Below are positions 16,101 to 23,505 of a stretch of DNA of 35,286 nucleotides, piece by piece. Within the stretch, counting starts at the first letter, position 1; each line of letters opens with the position of its first letter. Source of the DNA: Alphaproteobacteria bacterium (GTDB lineage: Bacteria; Pseudomonadota; Alphaproteobacteria; CAAGCB01; CAG-977); NCBI GenBank assembly GCA_021639925.1, contig JAJXEL010000003.1, positions 1 through 35,286 of the forward strand, written 5' to 3'. The notes below the pieces were generated by a model, which was not told the origin of the DNA, ran no database searches, and saw nothing but the letters and a program-made list of their open reading frames with translations. A program made the translations under genes and the position numbers.

Positions 16101-19100
16101 TATGTCGGCATCGACGGGCAGATCGTTGACAAAGACGGCAATCCCGTTTTGGGTCCTGACGGAAAACCGCTGCGTTACCGGGCGGGCGGATCTGTCGTTG
16201 AAGACAGCGGAAAAGTGATCGGCAGAATCGGCGACACGCTGGAACGCCTGGTGTATGATGAAAACGGCAACGTGATCGGCCGTGTTCTGCCTGACGGAAC
16301 GGTTGTTGATTTAAACGGCAACGTGATCGGGAAAATGCTGCCCGACGGAACGGTTGTTGATTTAAATGGAAACGTTATCGGGCGGGCCGGGCCGCCGGAA
16401 CGGCTGGTATATGATGAAAACGGCAATCTGATCGGCCGTGTTCTGGCCGACGGAACGGTCGTTGATTTGAAAGGCAACGTGATCGGCCGTGTCCAGGCTG
16501 ACGGAACGGTAACCGCCCTGGGGTCAAAAGTGATCGGTTATACTGTTAAGGACGGTCTGGGGCTGAACTTTAAAAATGAAATTATCGGCAAAATCGATTC
16601 TTCCGGACAGCTGAAAGAAGCGGGATCGGATAAATCTCTGGGGGTTCTGCAGGCGGACGATACGATTACCGACAGCCGAAACGCCATTATCGGCAAAGGG
16701 GTCGTGAACGCTGTTCCCGTCGGGCTGCAATGCCAGATGCTTGGTTCGATTGATGACAAAGGGCAGGTCATTGATACGGCGGGCCGGCAGATCGGGCGGC
16801 TGAATTTTGACCGGACTTTGGTTAATTCCGGTAATTCTCAGATCGGTTTGGCTTTGGGGCAGGAATCTATCATCAACGAACCGTGCAAAATCATCGGACA
16901 AATTACGGCGGAAGGAAAAGCCGTTGATACCAAAGGCGCGGAAATCGGCTGCGTTGATTTTGAAGGATTGGTAAAAGATAAAAACGGCAAACGTTTGGGG
17001 CGTATTGTCCAAAAAGGACAAATTCGCGGCCCTGACGACCAAATGATCGGCAGGATTGTTTCCAGCGGCGAAGCGTTGGGGGCAGAGGGGAATGCCTTAG
17101 GCTGTTTTTCTGTTGACGGGGCTGTTTTAGATAAAAATAAAAAAATTCTGGGGGTCGCGGCGGACATGAAATATGCCGTTGACGATCAGGGAAAAATTGT
17201 CGCGCATATTCTGGGCGGAACGTATGGCGTTAATCCCGAAGGCGGCGCTTTTGTCGGAACGTTGAACGGGCAGAATTTAACCGGATCTGATAATAAACAG
17301 CTGGGCGTTCTGGTGCCTTCCGGCCGGCGTGTGATCGCCGTGGACGGCAAAACGATCGGTACCGTTTTGCCCCGCGGACGCGTTCATAACGACCGCGGAG
17401 AAGAAATCGGCTATGTTACGTCTTCAATGCGCGTTTTAACCGGCGACCGTAAGTTTTTAGGCCGTGTCGTTCCGATCGGCGAAGAATGTAAAGACGGTAA
17501 AAATAATGTTGTCGGAACCGTTCATTTCGACGGGACGATTGTTGATGAAAGAAAGCAGGTCCTGGGACGTTTGCTGGCCAGCGGGCAGGCTTTGGATAAT
17601 GCCGGGGCGCATTTATGCATGATCTCTTTAATCAGCACAAATGACGACGGGTCTTTGTTCCCGAAAGGGTTAATCGGCAAAATGGTTTACGGGCCGGACG
17701 GCAAACCTTTGGGGGTTGTCGGCGCTGACGGTTTTATCCGCGATGCGAACGGCAATATTATCGGCCGTGTTCTGCCTGATGGTACGGTCGTTGATTTAAA
17801 CGGCAATGTGATCGGCAAAGCGTATCCGAAAGGGGCCGTGTTCAGCCCTGACGGGAAATTCCTTGGAATTGTTGATGCGGACGGGTATCTGCGCGATGAA
17901 AACGGTAACATCATCGGCAGAATGTTGCCGGACGGAACGGTCGTCGATATTAACGGCAACATTATCGGCCGCGCTTTGCTGGAAGATGGCATTGTCGATT
18001 CAAAAGGAAATTTCCTGACCAGAGCGGGTGAAGACCGGCTGGTATATGATGAAAACGGCAACGTGATCGGCCGTGTTTTACCCGACGGAACGGTTGTTGA
18101 CTTAAACGGTAAAGTCATCGGAAAAATGCTGCCCGACGGAACAGTCGTTGATTTGAACGGCAAGGTTATTGGTAAAGCTGCTCCGGCCGGTCAGTCAAAA
18201 AATGTCCGTATAGCCGTCGGCCGTGACGGAAAGTTCTTGGGCATTGTCGGTGAGGACGGTTTTGTCCGGGACGAAAACGGCAATATTATCGGCCGTGTTC
18301 TGCCTGACGGTACGGTCGTTGATTTAAACGGTAATGTGATCGGTTCCGTTATTGAAGGGGAACCGATGCGCGACGAAAACGGCAATATCATCGGTGTTAT
18401 TATGCCCGACGGACGGGTCGTTGACCTGGACGGCAATGTGATCGGACGCATTAATGCAAACGGAGAAATCGTTGACGCGGACGGAACCGTTTTGGGAACG
18501 TGGCGCGGCGGAAAACTGACGGCGATGAGCGACAAGCTGCAACAAAAACGTTTTGCTTTCGGCAAAGACGGCAAACGGATCGGCATGATTATGCCCGACG
18601 GAACGGTCGTTGATGAAAACGGCAATATTATCGGCCGCGTTGATGAAAACGGTAATGTTATTGATCTGGACGGCAATATTATCGGGACGGTTACGGATCC
18701 GGGGGCGGTCGCCGGACAACAAGGGGGCCAAGGGGACCAAAAAGATGACCGTGTGTCTATTTTTGGCACTTTTGATCCGGATAATTACCGGTATCGCGGC
18801 AAATCTTTGGGGGCCGGCGGCGGCACCGGAAAAGGGGAACGTTACGATCCTGCCCGGATTAAACAGCTGCGGGCGCTGCAGATGGCTTACCGCCGCCAGA
18901 TCAGGCCGGGGCGGGGAATAGGTATAGCCTCTGTTGAAGAAGATTTGATGAAAAAACAAAAACGCAGCAAAAACTGGAATGCTTTGGGGATACAGAAAAA
19001 TGTTTCTTCATATCGCGTCAACATGGATAATATGATTTTGGCGGATAAAGCGATTCCTGCCGTTTTGGCGCGTTCTATTGATACGGAACAGGAAGATATT

Positions 19101-19973
19101 CCCATTTCCGCGATTGTTGAGCGCAATATTTATTCCGAATCAGGACGTAAAATTATTATTCCCGCCGGCAGCCGTATTATCGGTGAATTGTCGGGTACGT
19201 CCGCTTCTGAAGAAGTCGGGTCGGCTTCGAAAGTCGAAATTGAATGGACCCGCCTGATTCGTCCGGACGGCGCAGCGTTCCAGTTTGAAGAAGGCGTTTC
19301 CGGCGATGCTTCCGGCCGCGCGGGCGTCGGCGCGTATATGGATCGTCAGCTGATGAAGAAATACGGGCTGCCGGTGGTTCAGTCAACAATTACTTCTGCG
19401 ATTTTGTATGCGATGGCGACAAACGATTCCGCGGCTGTCGGATCTGAAGGCGAAGTCGCTATGTCCGGCCGTCAGCAGGCGGCGGAAGATGCGCGTACCA
19501 GATTTTCCGATACGATGCAGGAAATTTTTGATGATTTAATTACCGAAACGTCAAAGCTGAAAACACGTTTGTTTGTTCCGGCCGGGACGCGTATTACTGT
19601 TTTTGCTAAATCTGATCTGTGGCTGCGCAGCTCTTTGGAAGACGAGGAAGAAGAAAACGGCGAAATCACGAAGCCTAATGTTTTGTTGGATCCGGATAAA
19701 GAATTCCCTGAAGGAGAAACAACGCCGGCACAAGGCGGCGACGTCAATACCAATAATGCAAACCAGGGAAATCCGAATGATCCGAATAACTTGCAGCAGC
19801 AGCAGCAAATTTATTATAATAACTACGCCGGCCAGCAGCCGCAGCAACAGCCTCAGCCGCCGCAGCTGATTGATCCCAATAAACACAAACAGCAGCCGCA
19901 GCAACTTGTTCCGCAGCAGACAATGCAGGAAAAGAAAGAAGAACCGGTTGATCCTGTTCCCGAGCTTTTCTAA
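13107..19973 (+). CDS. virB10: Giant VirB10/TrbI-family protein with ~95 tandem 17-residue repeats
   Basis: This ~2288-residue protein is five to six times the size of classical VirB10. The start chosen is the ATG at 13107, overlapping the virB9 stop (ATGA). A TTG at 13086 is less likely. From the N-terminus there is a cytoplasmic tail (1-18), a TM helix (about 19-40), and an Ig-like ASH/choice-of-anchor-D-type domain (about 79-190, with LVVTPETMRFDQVVLGTV and the Cys pair NKC...VTC). CGVCDE follows, then repeats at about 217-1866. A basic linker leads to the TrbI/VirB10 domain at about 1970-2174 (IPAVLARSID, ERNIYSESGRKIIIPAGSRIIGEL, EIEWTRLIRPDGAAFQF, TRLFVPAGTRITVFAKSDLW). The chain ends in a Q/N/P-rich tail (about 2213-2288). 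VirB10 normally bridges inner and outer membranes. Here the bridge carries a huge insert, placed as in DotG/IcmE and comparable in scale to CagY. The reading frame is intact throughout, with no sign of decay. Confidence 0.9.
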   Translation: MNEELLSSSDRYLKKSNKMLLIVGIIAFLAFLTGVIVLLSGGEEGKKDAEVTIGGSAESSSSITGGNADTFNLAEEPAPSTVRLVVTPETMRFDQVVLGTVAEGTLTLSASSGRISITSIEFENKQEDGFVLENKCRKDIVLTGDVTCNVVVRWEPKTARTIQSNLAVRWADETFGGIGRKVIVPISAMAIDTSMCGVCDEAPGSGGSMLDQLRQKGRVILGPDGKPIGYADENGVVYGLDGKRIGTLREDGTVVDDQGYVIGVAEGTRLAIGPNGEILGTILPDGRVIDKDGRLIGYALPDGTIVDLDGNVIGSAVRTGIAYDKNGNPIGRIMPDGTVVDENGNIIGYLNPDGTIVDANGNIIGSVAPQGTVVDASGKALGIVMPDGTVVDADGNIIGRVLPNGFVVDRDGNIIGRVVKEGLAIGPGCRMIGRISTDGSVMSSNRQVGRLTASMTVVDMSGNPIGGYVEEGALIDWAGKIVGKVDQDGHPVSFKGDPLGCLTPYGTVVNDAEEIMAAVLPKGTVVGTQCGVVGRVMPDGSVVGDGQIKGRILPDKSFLSTEGKIEGALARQNVGVGPGCLSLGYANIDGQVITAKGEFVGCLAANGEILDNQKVVLGRILDSAIALNADGRVVGIMDPAGKIQDKQGKILGCMDPDGLVINSKNESVGMLMPIGGVLDRDGRTIGWVMPDGSVSNAKNSTIGKVMPDGTVIDLSGQTVARVAPHKGVALRSACEPAGTILVDGRVVDKEFKRSAYIQMNDTLVGENGDFVGRVAYGSRAISPKDMYLGTTANDGALYNPAGEKIGCLRPDSLFVDSNNKFLGAALPEGIAINNKSELYARGDSIAKALNLKGTEFIGSITLSSFVKEGDTISGGIIPDRADVLDIKTSEKIGRLLPDGTALDLLSRYLGRLRMPGGEIVNKDGRVVGKIFVGMRQVIGPNGEILGVVMPDGTVVDASGRVIGKADLNGKVVDASGRVIGEVIPVGQPIIGPDGKIIGYVGIDGQIVDKDGNPVLGPDGKPLRYRAGGSVVEDSGKVIGRIGDTLERLVYDENGNVIGRVLPDGTVVDLNGNVIGKMLPDGTVVDLNGNVIGRAGPPERLVYDENGNLIGRVLADGTVVDLKGNVIGRVQADGTVTALGSKVIGYTVKDGLGLNFKNEIIGKIDSSGQLKEAGSDKSLGVLQADDTITDSRNAIIGKGVVNAVPVGLQCQMLGSIDDKGQVIDTAGRQIGRLNFDRTLVNSGNSQIGLALGQESIINEPCKIIGQITAEGKAVDTKGAEIGCVDFEGLVKDKNGKRLGRIVQKGQIRGPDDQMIGRIVSSGEALGAEGNALGCFSVDGAVLDKNKKILGVAADMKYAVDDQGKIVAHILGGTYGVNPEGGAFVGTLNGQNLTGSDNKQLGVLVPSGRRVIAVDGKTIGTVLPRGRVHNDRGEEIGYVTSSMRVLTGDRKFLGRVVPIGEECKDGKNNVVGTVHFDGTIVDERKQVLGRLLASGQALDNAGAHLCMISLISTNDDGSLFPKGLIGKMVYGPDGKPLGVVGADGFIRDANGNIIGRVLPDGTVVDLNGNVIGKAYPKGAVFSPDGKFLGIVDADGYLRDENGNIIGRMLPDGTVVDINGNIIGRALLEDGIVDSKGNFLTRAGEDRLVYDENGNVIGRVLPDGTVVDLNGKVIGKMLPDGTVVDLNGKVIGKAAPAGQSKNVRIAVGRDGKFLGIVGEDGFVRDENGNIIGRVLPDGTVVDLNGNVIGSVIEGEPMRDENGNIIGVIMPDGRVVDLDGNVIGRINANGEIVDADGTVLGTWRGGKLTAMSDKLQQKRFAFGKDGKRIGMIMPDGTVVDENGNIIGRVDENGNVIDLDGNIIGTVTDPGAVAGQQGGQGDQKDDRVSIFGTFDPDNYRYRGKSLGAGGGTGKGERYDPARIKQLRALQMAYRRQIRPGRGIGIASVEEDLMKKQKRSKNWNALGIQKNVSSYRVNMDNMILADKAIPAVLARSIDTEQEDIPISAIVERNIYSESGRKIIIPAGSRIIGELSGTSASEEVGSASKVEIEWTRLIRPDGAAFQFEEGVSGDASGRAGVGAYMDRQLMKKYGLPVVQSTITSAILYAMATNDSAAVGSEGEVAMSGRQQAAEDARTRFSDTMQEIFDDLITETSKLKTRLFVPAGTRITVFAKSDLWLRSSLEDEEEENGEITKPNVLLDPDKEFPEGETTPAQGGDVNTNNANQGNPNDPNNLQQQQQIYYNNYAGQQPQQQPQPPQLIDPNKHKQQPQQLVPQQTMQEKKEEPVDPVPELF
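13755..18700 (+). repeat. Tandem 51-bp (17-residue) coding repeats inside virB10
   Basis: The consensus unit is DGTVVDxNGNIIGRVLP, 17 residues or 51 bp, in roughly 95 units by length. Units near 13755-14360, 15900-16510 and 17690-18690 are close to consensus. Those at 14360-15900 and 16510-17690 are degenerate and carry Cys residues. Higher-order copies occur: the block RLVYDENGNVIGRVLPDG, then KMLPDGTVVDLNG, is present near 16245 and again near 18037. A 26-base identity exists between 13920-13945 and 15918-15943. Codon choice varies between units, so most copies are not recent. Confidence 0.93.
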
Positions 19974-19991
19974 AACAATACGAGGGGTAAA

Positions 19992-20969
19992 ATGAGTACG
20001 GATTCCTTTCAGGTTTTAAAATCAACATTGCGTTATCTGTCCTATTGGTATGAACAGGATAACGTGGAAGAAGTTGCCATTAACCGGCCGAATGAAATCT
20101 GGCTGCGCCTGCGCGGGCGCCGGGCTCATCCCTGGGCGTGCCAGCAGGACGCGAACCTGTCCAGAACATATTTGACGGATATTATGCATATTATCGCCAA
20201 CACTTTTGAATTGCCGTTTGACCCCGAACAGGGATCGCCGGCCGTTTATGCCACTTTGCCGGGCGATCACCGTTTTACGGGAATTGCCGGTAAAAACGTC
20301 ATGTATGATAATGAAGATTTAACCGGCGGTATCGCTATGTGCGTGCGCGTTCATTCCGACGACGTCAAATTCGGTTTGGGCGATTACGGGTTAAAATCAG
20401 GGGAACGTCTGCAAAAATTGAATAAATTAAAAGAAGTGGAAAATCCCGAAGATCCTTACGAACGTTTAATTCTGTCGATTAAACGCGGCGACCATATTTT
20501 GGTTTCCGGGGCGACGGCAACCGGTAAAACAACATTTTTGAATAACCTGCTGACAATTTTGGATTCACATAAACGGGTGATTACGATTGAAGATACCCGC
20601 GAATTGATCGTTCCGCACCCTAATCATGTTCATTTGGTGTTGTCGCGTACCGAACAGACAAATACGATGACATATCCGAAACTGATTGACCTGGTCGTCC
20701 GTTTTACGCCTGACGCGATTATCGGAGGGGAAATTTCGACGGCAAACGCGGGGGCGTTGTGGGAATTGATGGGATCCGGGCATGATAACTGCTTTGCGAC
20801 AATCCACGCCGAAAATTCCGAAGCTGCTTATAAAGCGTTTACAGACCGTATTTTGCATTGTTATCCGACGATTGACCGCGAAAAAACGATTTCCGAAATG
20901 CATGACAAACTGCGTGTTGTCCAGATTAACCGCCAGGGCAATATCCGCGCCGTAACGGAAGTAACCTGA
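19992..20969 (+). CDS. virB11: VirB11-like hexameric T4SS ATPase
   Basis: This 325-residue cytoplasmic AAA-type traffic ATPase powers type IV secretion assembly or substrate transfer. Walker A is GATATGKT at 173-180, the Asp box is VITIEDTREL near 196-205, Walker B is DAIIGGE at 241-247, and the His box is GSGHDNCFATIHAEN at 261-275. The N-terminal domain contains VEEVAINRPNEIWLRLRG, the usual VirB11 opening (EVxINxPxExWxE-like). The strong site GAGGGG lies just before the start, and the gene begins 18 bases after virB10. The length is typical. DotB and PilT are relatives, but the N-terminal domain and gene order fit VirB11. Confidence 0.92.
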   Translation: MSTDSFQVLKSTLRYLSYWYEQDNVEEVAINRPNEIWLRLRGRRAHPWACQQDANLSRTYLTDIMHIIANTFELPFDPEQGSPAVYATLPGDHRFTGIAGKNVMYDNEDLTGGIAMCVRVHSDDVKFGLGDYGLKSGERLQKLNKLKEVENPEDPYERLILSIKRGDHILVSGATATGKTTFLNNLLTILDSHKRVITIEDTRELIVPHPNHVHLVLSRTEQTNTMTYPKLIDLVVRFTPDAIIGGEISTANAGALWELMGSGHDNCFATIHAENSEAAYKAFTDRILHCYPTIDREKTISEMHDKLRVVQINRQGNIRAVTEVT

Positions 20970-20989
20970 TTTATCCGAAAAATTATCGT

Positions 20990-21018
20990 TTGAATTTACG
21001 GGAAAGAAAGTATATATC
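20990..21018 (+). promoter_or_regulatory. Candidate promoter for trkH
   Basis: TTGAAT (20990-20995), a 17-base spacer and TATATC (21013-21018) lie in the gap between virB11 and trkH. This suggests that trkH can be transcribed independently of the secretion operon. There is no clear terminator after virB11, so read-through is also possible. Confidence 0.45.
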
Positions 21019-21035
21019 TGTTCCCGAAAGGTTAG

Positions 21036-22529
21036 GTGTTTGTGCAGTTAAGTTTTACGCTTTACATCTCCGGTTACCTTCTTTTGTTTTTAGGGTCGGC
21101 CATGCTTATTCCCGCCGGCTTGGATTATTTTCGGGAACAACCGGATTTTGCCTTTTCTTTTGCAACGTCGTCCGCCGTAACAATGTTTTGGGGGATGTTG
21201 TTTGTTTTGGCTTTTAAAGGCATGTATAAAAAACCGACAACGGCGCAGATGTATCTGGCGACAACGTTGTCTTGGATTTTGGTGTGTTCTTTTGCCGCCA
21301 TACCGTTTGTTTTCGCGCCGTTTTCCATTTCGTATACCGACGCTTTTTTTGAAGCGATGTCCGGGCTGTCAACCATGGGCGCGACAATTTATCCTGATTT
21401 GGATAACTGCTCCGACGGCATTATTTTATGGCGCAGTCTGCTGCATTGGTTCGGCGGGCTGGGAATTATCGCGCTGGCAATGCTGCTTTTGCCGTTTTTA
21501 CGGATCGGCGGAATGCAGCTGTTCCAAATGGAAAGTTCCGATAAAAACGATAAAATGAGGCCCAAAACCGTACAGGTTATTTGTACGGTCGCGGTTGTTT
21601 ATGTCGCTGCGACGGCGTTATGTCTGCTTTGTTTGTTAATGACGGAACTGCGTTTTTTTGAAGCGCTGAATTTCAGTCTGGCAACGATTCCGACGGGCGG
21701 ATTTGCTCCGCGGAACACTTCCGCCGTTAATTTGTCCGCCGCGGCGCAGTATATTATTGCTTTTTTTATGTTTATCTCCGGAATGCCGTTGTTTTCTTTA
21801 TATTTTTTATATAAGGGTGATTGGAAAAAAATTTTCGGGGATATTCAAATCAAAACATATTTCTGGGTCGTTGTTATTTTAACGGCTGTTTTAACGACAT
21901 GGCTGATGGTCCGCCACCCTGAAATGAATTTTTTCAAAATCATCAGGACGTCTTTGTTTAATATTATTTCCGTTCTTTCTTCGACCGGTTTTAACGCTTC
22001 GGATTTGGAAGTGGACGGCACGTTCGCCGTTTCTTTGTTTATTTTTCTGACGCCGGTCGGGGCGTGTACGGGATCAACCAGCGGCGGAATTAAGCTGTTT
22101 CGCTTTAATATATTAACAATGACAATGGTCCAGTCGCTGCGCCAGAAACTGATGCCTCATGCCGTTTTGGTGCCGAAGTTTAACTGCCGTCCGGTGACAA
22201 CGGATATTATTTTAAGCGTTCTGATTTTTATGATTACGTTTTGTATCACGGCCGTAATTTCTATTTTGCTGCTGTCCATGTGCGGGTTGGATTTTCTGAC
22301 GTCTGTTTCCGCTGTTTTTTCAGCGCTGGGGAATACGGGAATCGGCCTGGGCCCGGTAATCGGCAGCTCCGGTCCCGGTTTTTGTTCCCTGCCGTCTTTT
22401 GCCAAATGGGTGCTGTCGGCAGACATGCTGTTGGGACGTTTGGAATTTATGAGTATTTTTATCCTGATTTTGCCGATGGCCTGGAAACGCAATGTTCTGG
22501 GGCATTATAAATCGGAAGCCGCGTTTTAA
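21036..22529 (+). CDS. trkH: Trk-type potassium uptake membrane subunit TrkH
   Basis: This 497-residue integral membrane protein forms the K+-conducting pore of the Trk system, normally gated by TrkA (not in this window). It has about ten or more hydrophobic segments and four filter-like pore loops: SGLSTMGATI, LATIPTGGFAP, TPVGACTGSTSGGIK and SALGNTGIGLGP. The G residues of the selectivity filter are in place. The start is GTG, either at 21036 or 21042, after GAAAGG at 21026-21031. The length matches the family (about 480-500). It lies downstream of the secretion operon, but nothing links the functions. Its stop overlaps the convergent flaF stop. Confidence 0.93.
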   Translation: MFVQLSFTLYISGYLLLFLGSAMLIPAGLDYFREQPDFAFSFATSSAVTMFWGMLFVLAFKGMYKKPTTAQMYLATTLSWILVCSFAAIPFVFAPFSISYTDAFFEAMSGLSTMGATIYPDLDNCSDGIILWRSLLHWFGGLGIIALAMLLLPFLRIGGMQLFQMESSDKNDKMRPKTVQVICTVAVVYVAATALCLLCLLMTELRFFEALNFSLATIPTGGFAPRNTSAVNLSAAAQYIIAFFMFISGMPLFSLYFLYKGDWKKIFGDIQIKTYFWVVVILTAVLTTWLMVRHPEMNFFKIIRTSLFNIISVLSSTGFNASDLEVDGTFAVSLFIFLTPVGACTGSTSGGIKLFRFNILTMTMVQSLRQKLMPHAVLVPKFNCRPVTTDIILSVLIFMITFCITAVISILLLSMCGLDFLTSVSAVFSALGNTGIGLGPVIGSSGPGFCSLPSFAKWVLSADMLLGRLEFMSIFILILPMAWKRNVLGHYKSEAAF

Positions 22530-22954
22530 GGCGAATCCGGTTTTTGTTGCGCAGCCGGCGCGTTTTCGCCGTCTTGCTGTTGTTGGGCGCGGCGCAGACT
22601 TTGTTCGTTTAATCCGCGGGCAATGTTCATATTGATGCTGATCAGGATTTCCAAAGACTGAGCCGACGGTTTTGCCATTACGGCAAAAGTATGTTTAAAA
22701 ATAAAATGTGCCAGATTAAAAATATTTTGTTTTATTTCCAACGGCAGGGGGTTGGATTCTTCTGTCGCGCCGGTGACCAGAATAGTCCACAGTTTCCGGT
22801 TAAGGTCCAAAGCTTCATGCAGTTCCGTCGTCGGTACGGGCCAGCGTTCCTTGATACCGTTTAAACGCGAAGCCGTCCGGATCAGCGCGCGGGCCTCCAG
22901 TTCGTTTTGCGGCATGGCAGAAGATTCTGTGGTCATATACGGATTGGTGGTCAT
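22526..22954 (-). CDS. flaF: FlaF-like flagellin biosynthesis regulator (orphan)
   Basis: This 142-residue cytoplasmic protein matches FlaF, a small helical alphaproteobacterial factor required for flagellin synthesis or secretion. Recognisable phrases are ELEARALIRTASRL, LHEALDLNRKLWTIL, NPLPLEIKQNIFNLAHFI and LISINMNIARGL near the end, all at the usual spacing. The last ~20 residues are a Gln-rich tail not typical of the family. The start has a good AAGGAG site. No flagellin, flbT or other flagellar gene is visible on either side. The stop codons of flaF and trkH overlap in the palindrome TTAA (22526-22529). Confidence 0.85.
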   Translation of the reverse strand: MTTNPYMTTESSAMPQNELEARALIRTASRLNGIKERWPVPTTELHEALDLNRKLWTILVTGATEESNPLPLEIKQNIFNLAHFIFKHTFAVMAKPSAQSLEILISINMNIARGLNEQSLRRAQQQQDGENAPAAQQKPDSP

Positions 22955-22981
22955 GGCGGCGCTCCTTAAAAAAACAGAAAT

Positions 22982-23010
22982 ATGATAACCGAAGGTGTGT
23001 TAAAAATCAA
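22982..23010 (-). promoter_or_regulatory. Candidate promoter for flaF
   Basis: Read on the minus strand, TTGATT (23010-23005), a 17-base spacer and TATCAT (22987-22982) lie 28 bases before the flaF start. This spacing allows a short leader containing the ribosome site. Confidence 0.45.
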
Positions 23011-23058
23011 AAATCTTTGCTAGATTATAAAAACGAAAAGATTAAAGATGAGTTGAAT

Positions 23059-23505
23059 ATGACCGGAACCGAAGAACTTTTTTCATGGGAAGGCGACGTC
23101 TGCCGCGATATGGTCACGTATCGTTTTATCGAATTATCAATTGCCGCTTTAGCGACGGCGTTTGAACAAGACGCGGAACTGCGCGATAAATACGCTTTGT
23201 GGCTGTCGCAGAAAAATGACGAAACAAAACCGATTATTTTATACGCGTTTGAACTGGAACAGGAAGACAGCGTCAATATTTTCGCCATGCCGCAGGAAAA
23301 CCAGTTTTTTATTCAGTTTCGGTCATCGTCGTTTGAAACGTCTGTTTCAATCGTTTATGATATAGATTTGATGGATATCCGCGCAGCCAGAGTCGTCATG
23401 TTTTCCGGCAAAGCGCTGTATGCCGTTTCGTGGGCAGAGGCTTTGCATGCCGCCTGGGACGATGAATTGCTGGCTTTGATGCGTTCGAAAGGAGACGATG
23501 CATGA
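23059..23505 (+). CDS. Hypothetical cytoplasmic protein coupled to a solute-binding protein
   Basis: I do not recognise this 148-residue protein. It has no signal peptide or TM segment, is acidic overall, and looks mixed alpha/beta: two helices (about 15-50) followed by several beta strands (IILYAFELEQ, NIFAMPQENQFFIQF, TSVSIVYDIDL, ARVVMFSG) and a C-terminal helix. The preferred start is the ATG at 23059, preceded by GATGAG. A TTG at 23017 would add 14 poorly conserved-looking residues. The end overlaps the next gene by 4 bp (ATGA), so the two proteins are made together, but one is cytoplasmic and the other exported. Confidence 0.7.
   Translation: MTGTEELFSWEGDVCRDMVTYRFIELSIAALATAFEQDAELRDKYALWLSQKNDETKPIILYAFELEQEDSVNIFAMPQENQFFIQFRSSSFETSVSIVYDIDLMDIRAARVVMFSGKALYAVSWAEALHAAWDDELLALMRSKGDDA

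Noticed and set aside
13755..18700. MORN repeats or a pentapeptide-repeat protein
   Set aside because: The unit is 17 residues with VVDxxGNxIG, lacking the YxGxxxxGxxxG pattern of MORN and the five-residue periodicity of pentapeptide repeats. A distant likeness to DUF3659-type motifs is possible but unproven.
14150..18769. Many long minus-strand open frames across the virB10 repeats
   Set aside because: They are periodic shadows of the repeat codons, share the same 17-residue periodicity, and lack ribosome sites or recognisable domains.
9860..20969. Dot/Icm (type IVB) assignment: DotI, DotH, DotG, DotB
   Set aside because: The NPLGF motif in both VirB8-like proteins, the VirB9-type domains in the 511-residue protein and the order 8-7-8-9-10-11 fit a Vir-type system better. 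The repeat position resembles DotG, but the repeat sequence does not.
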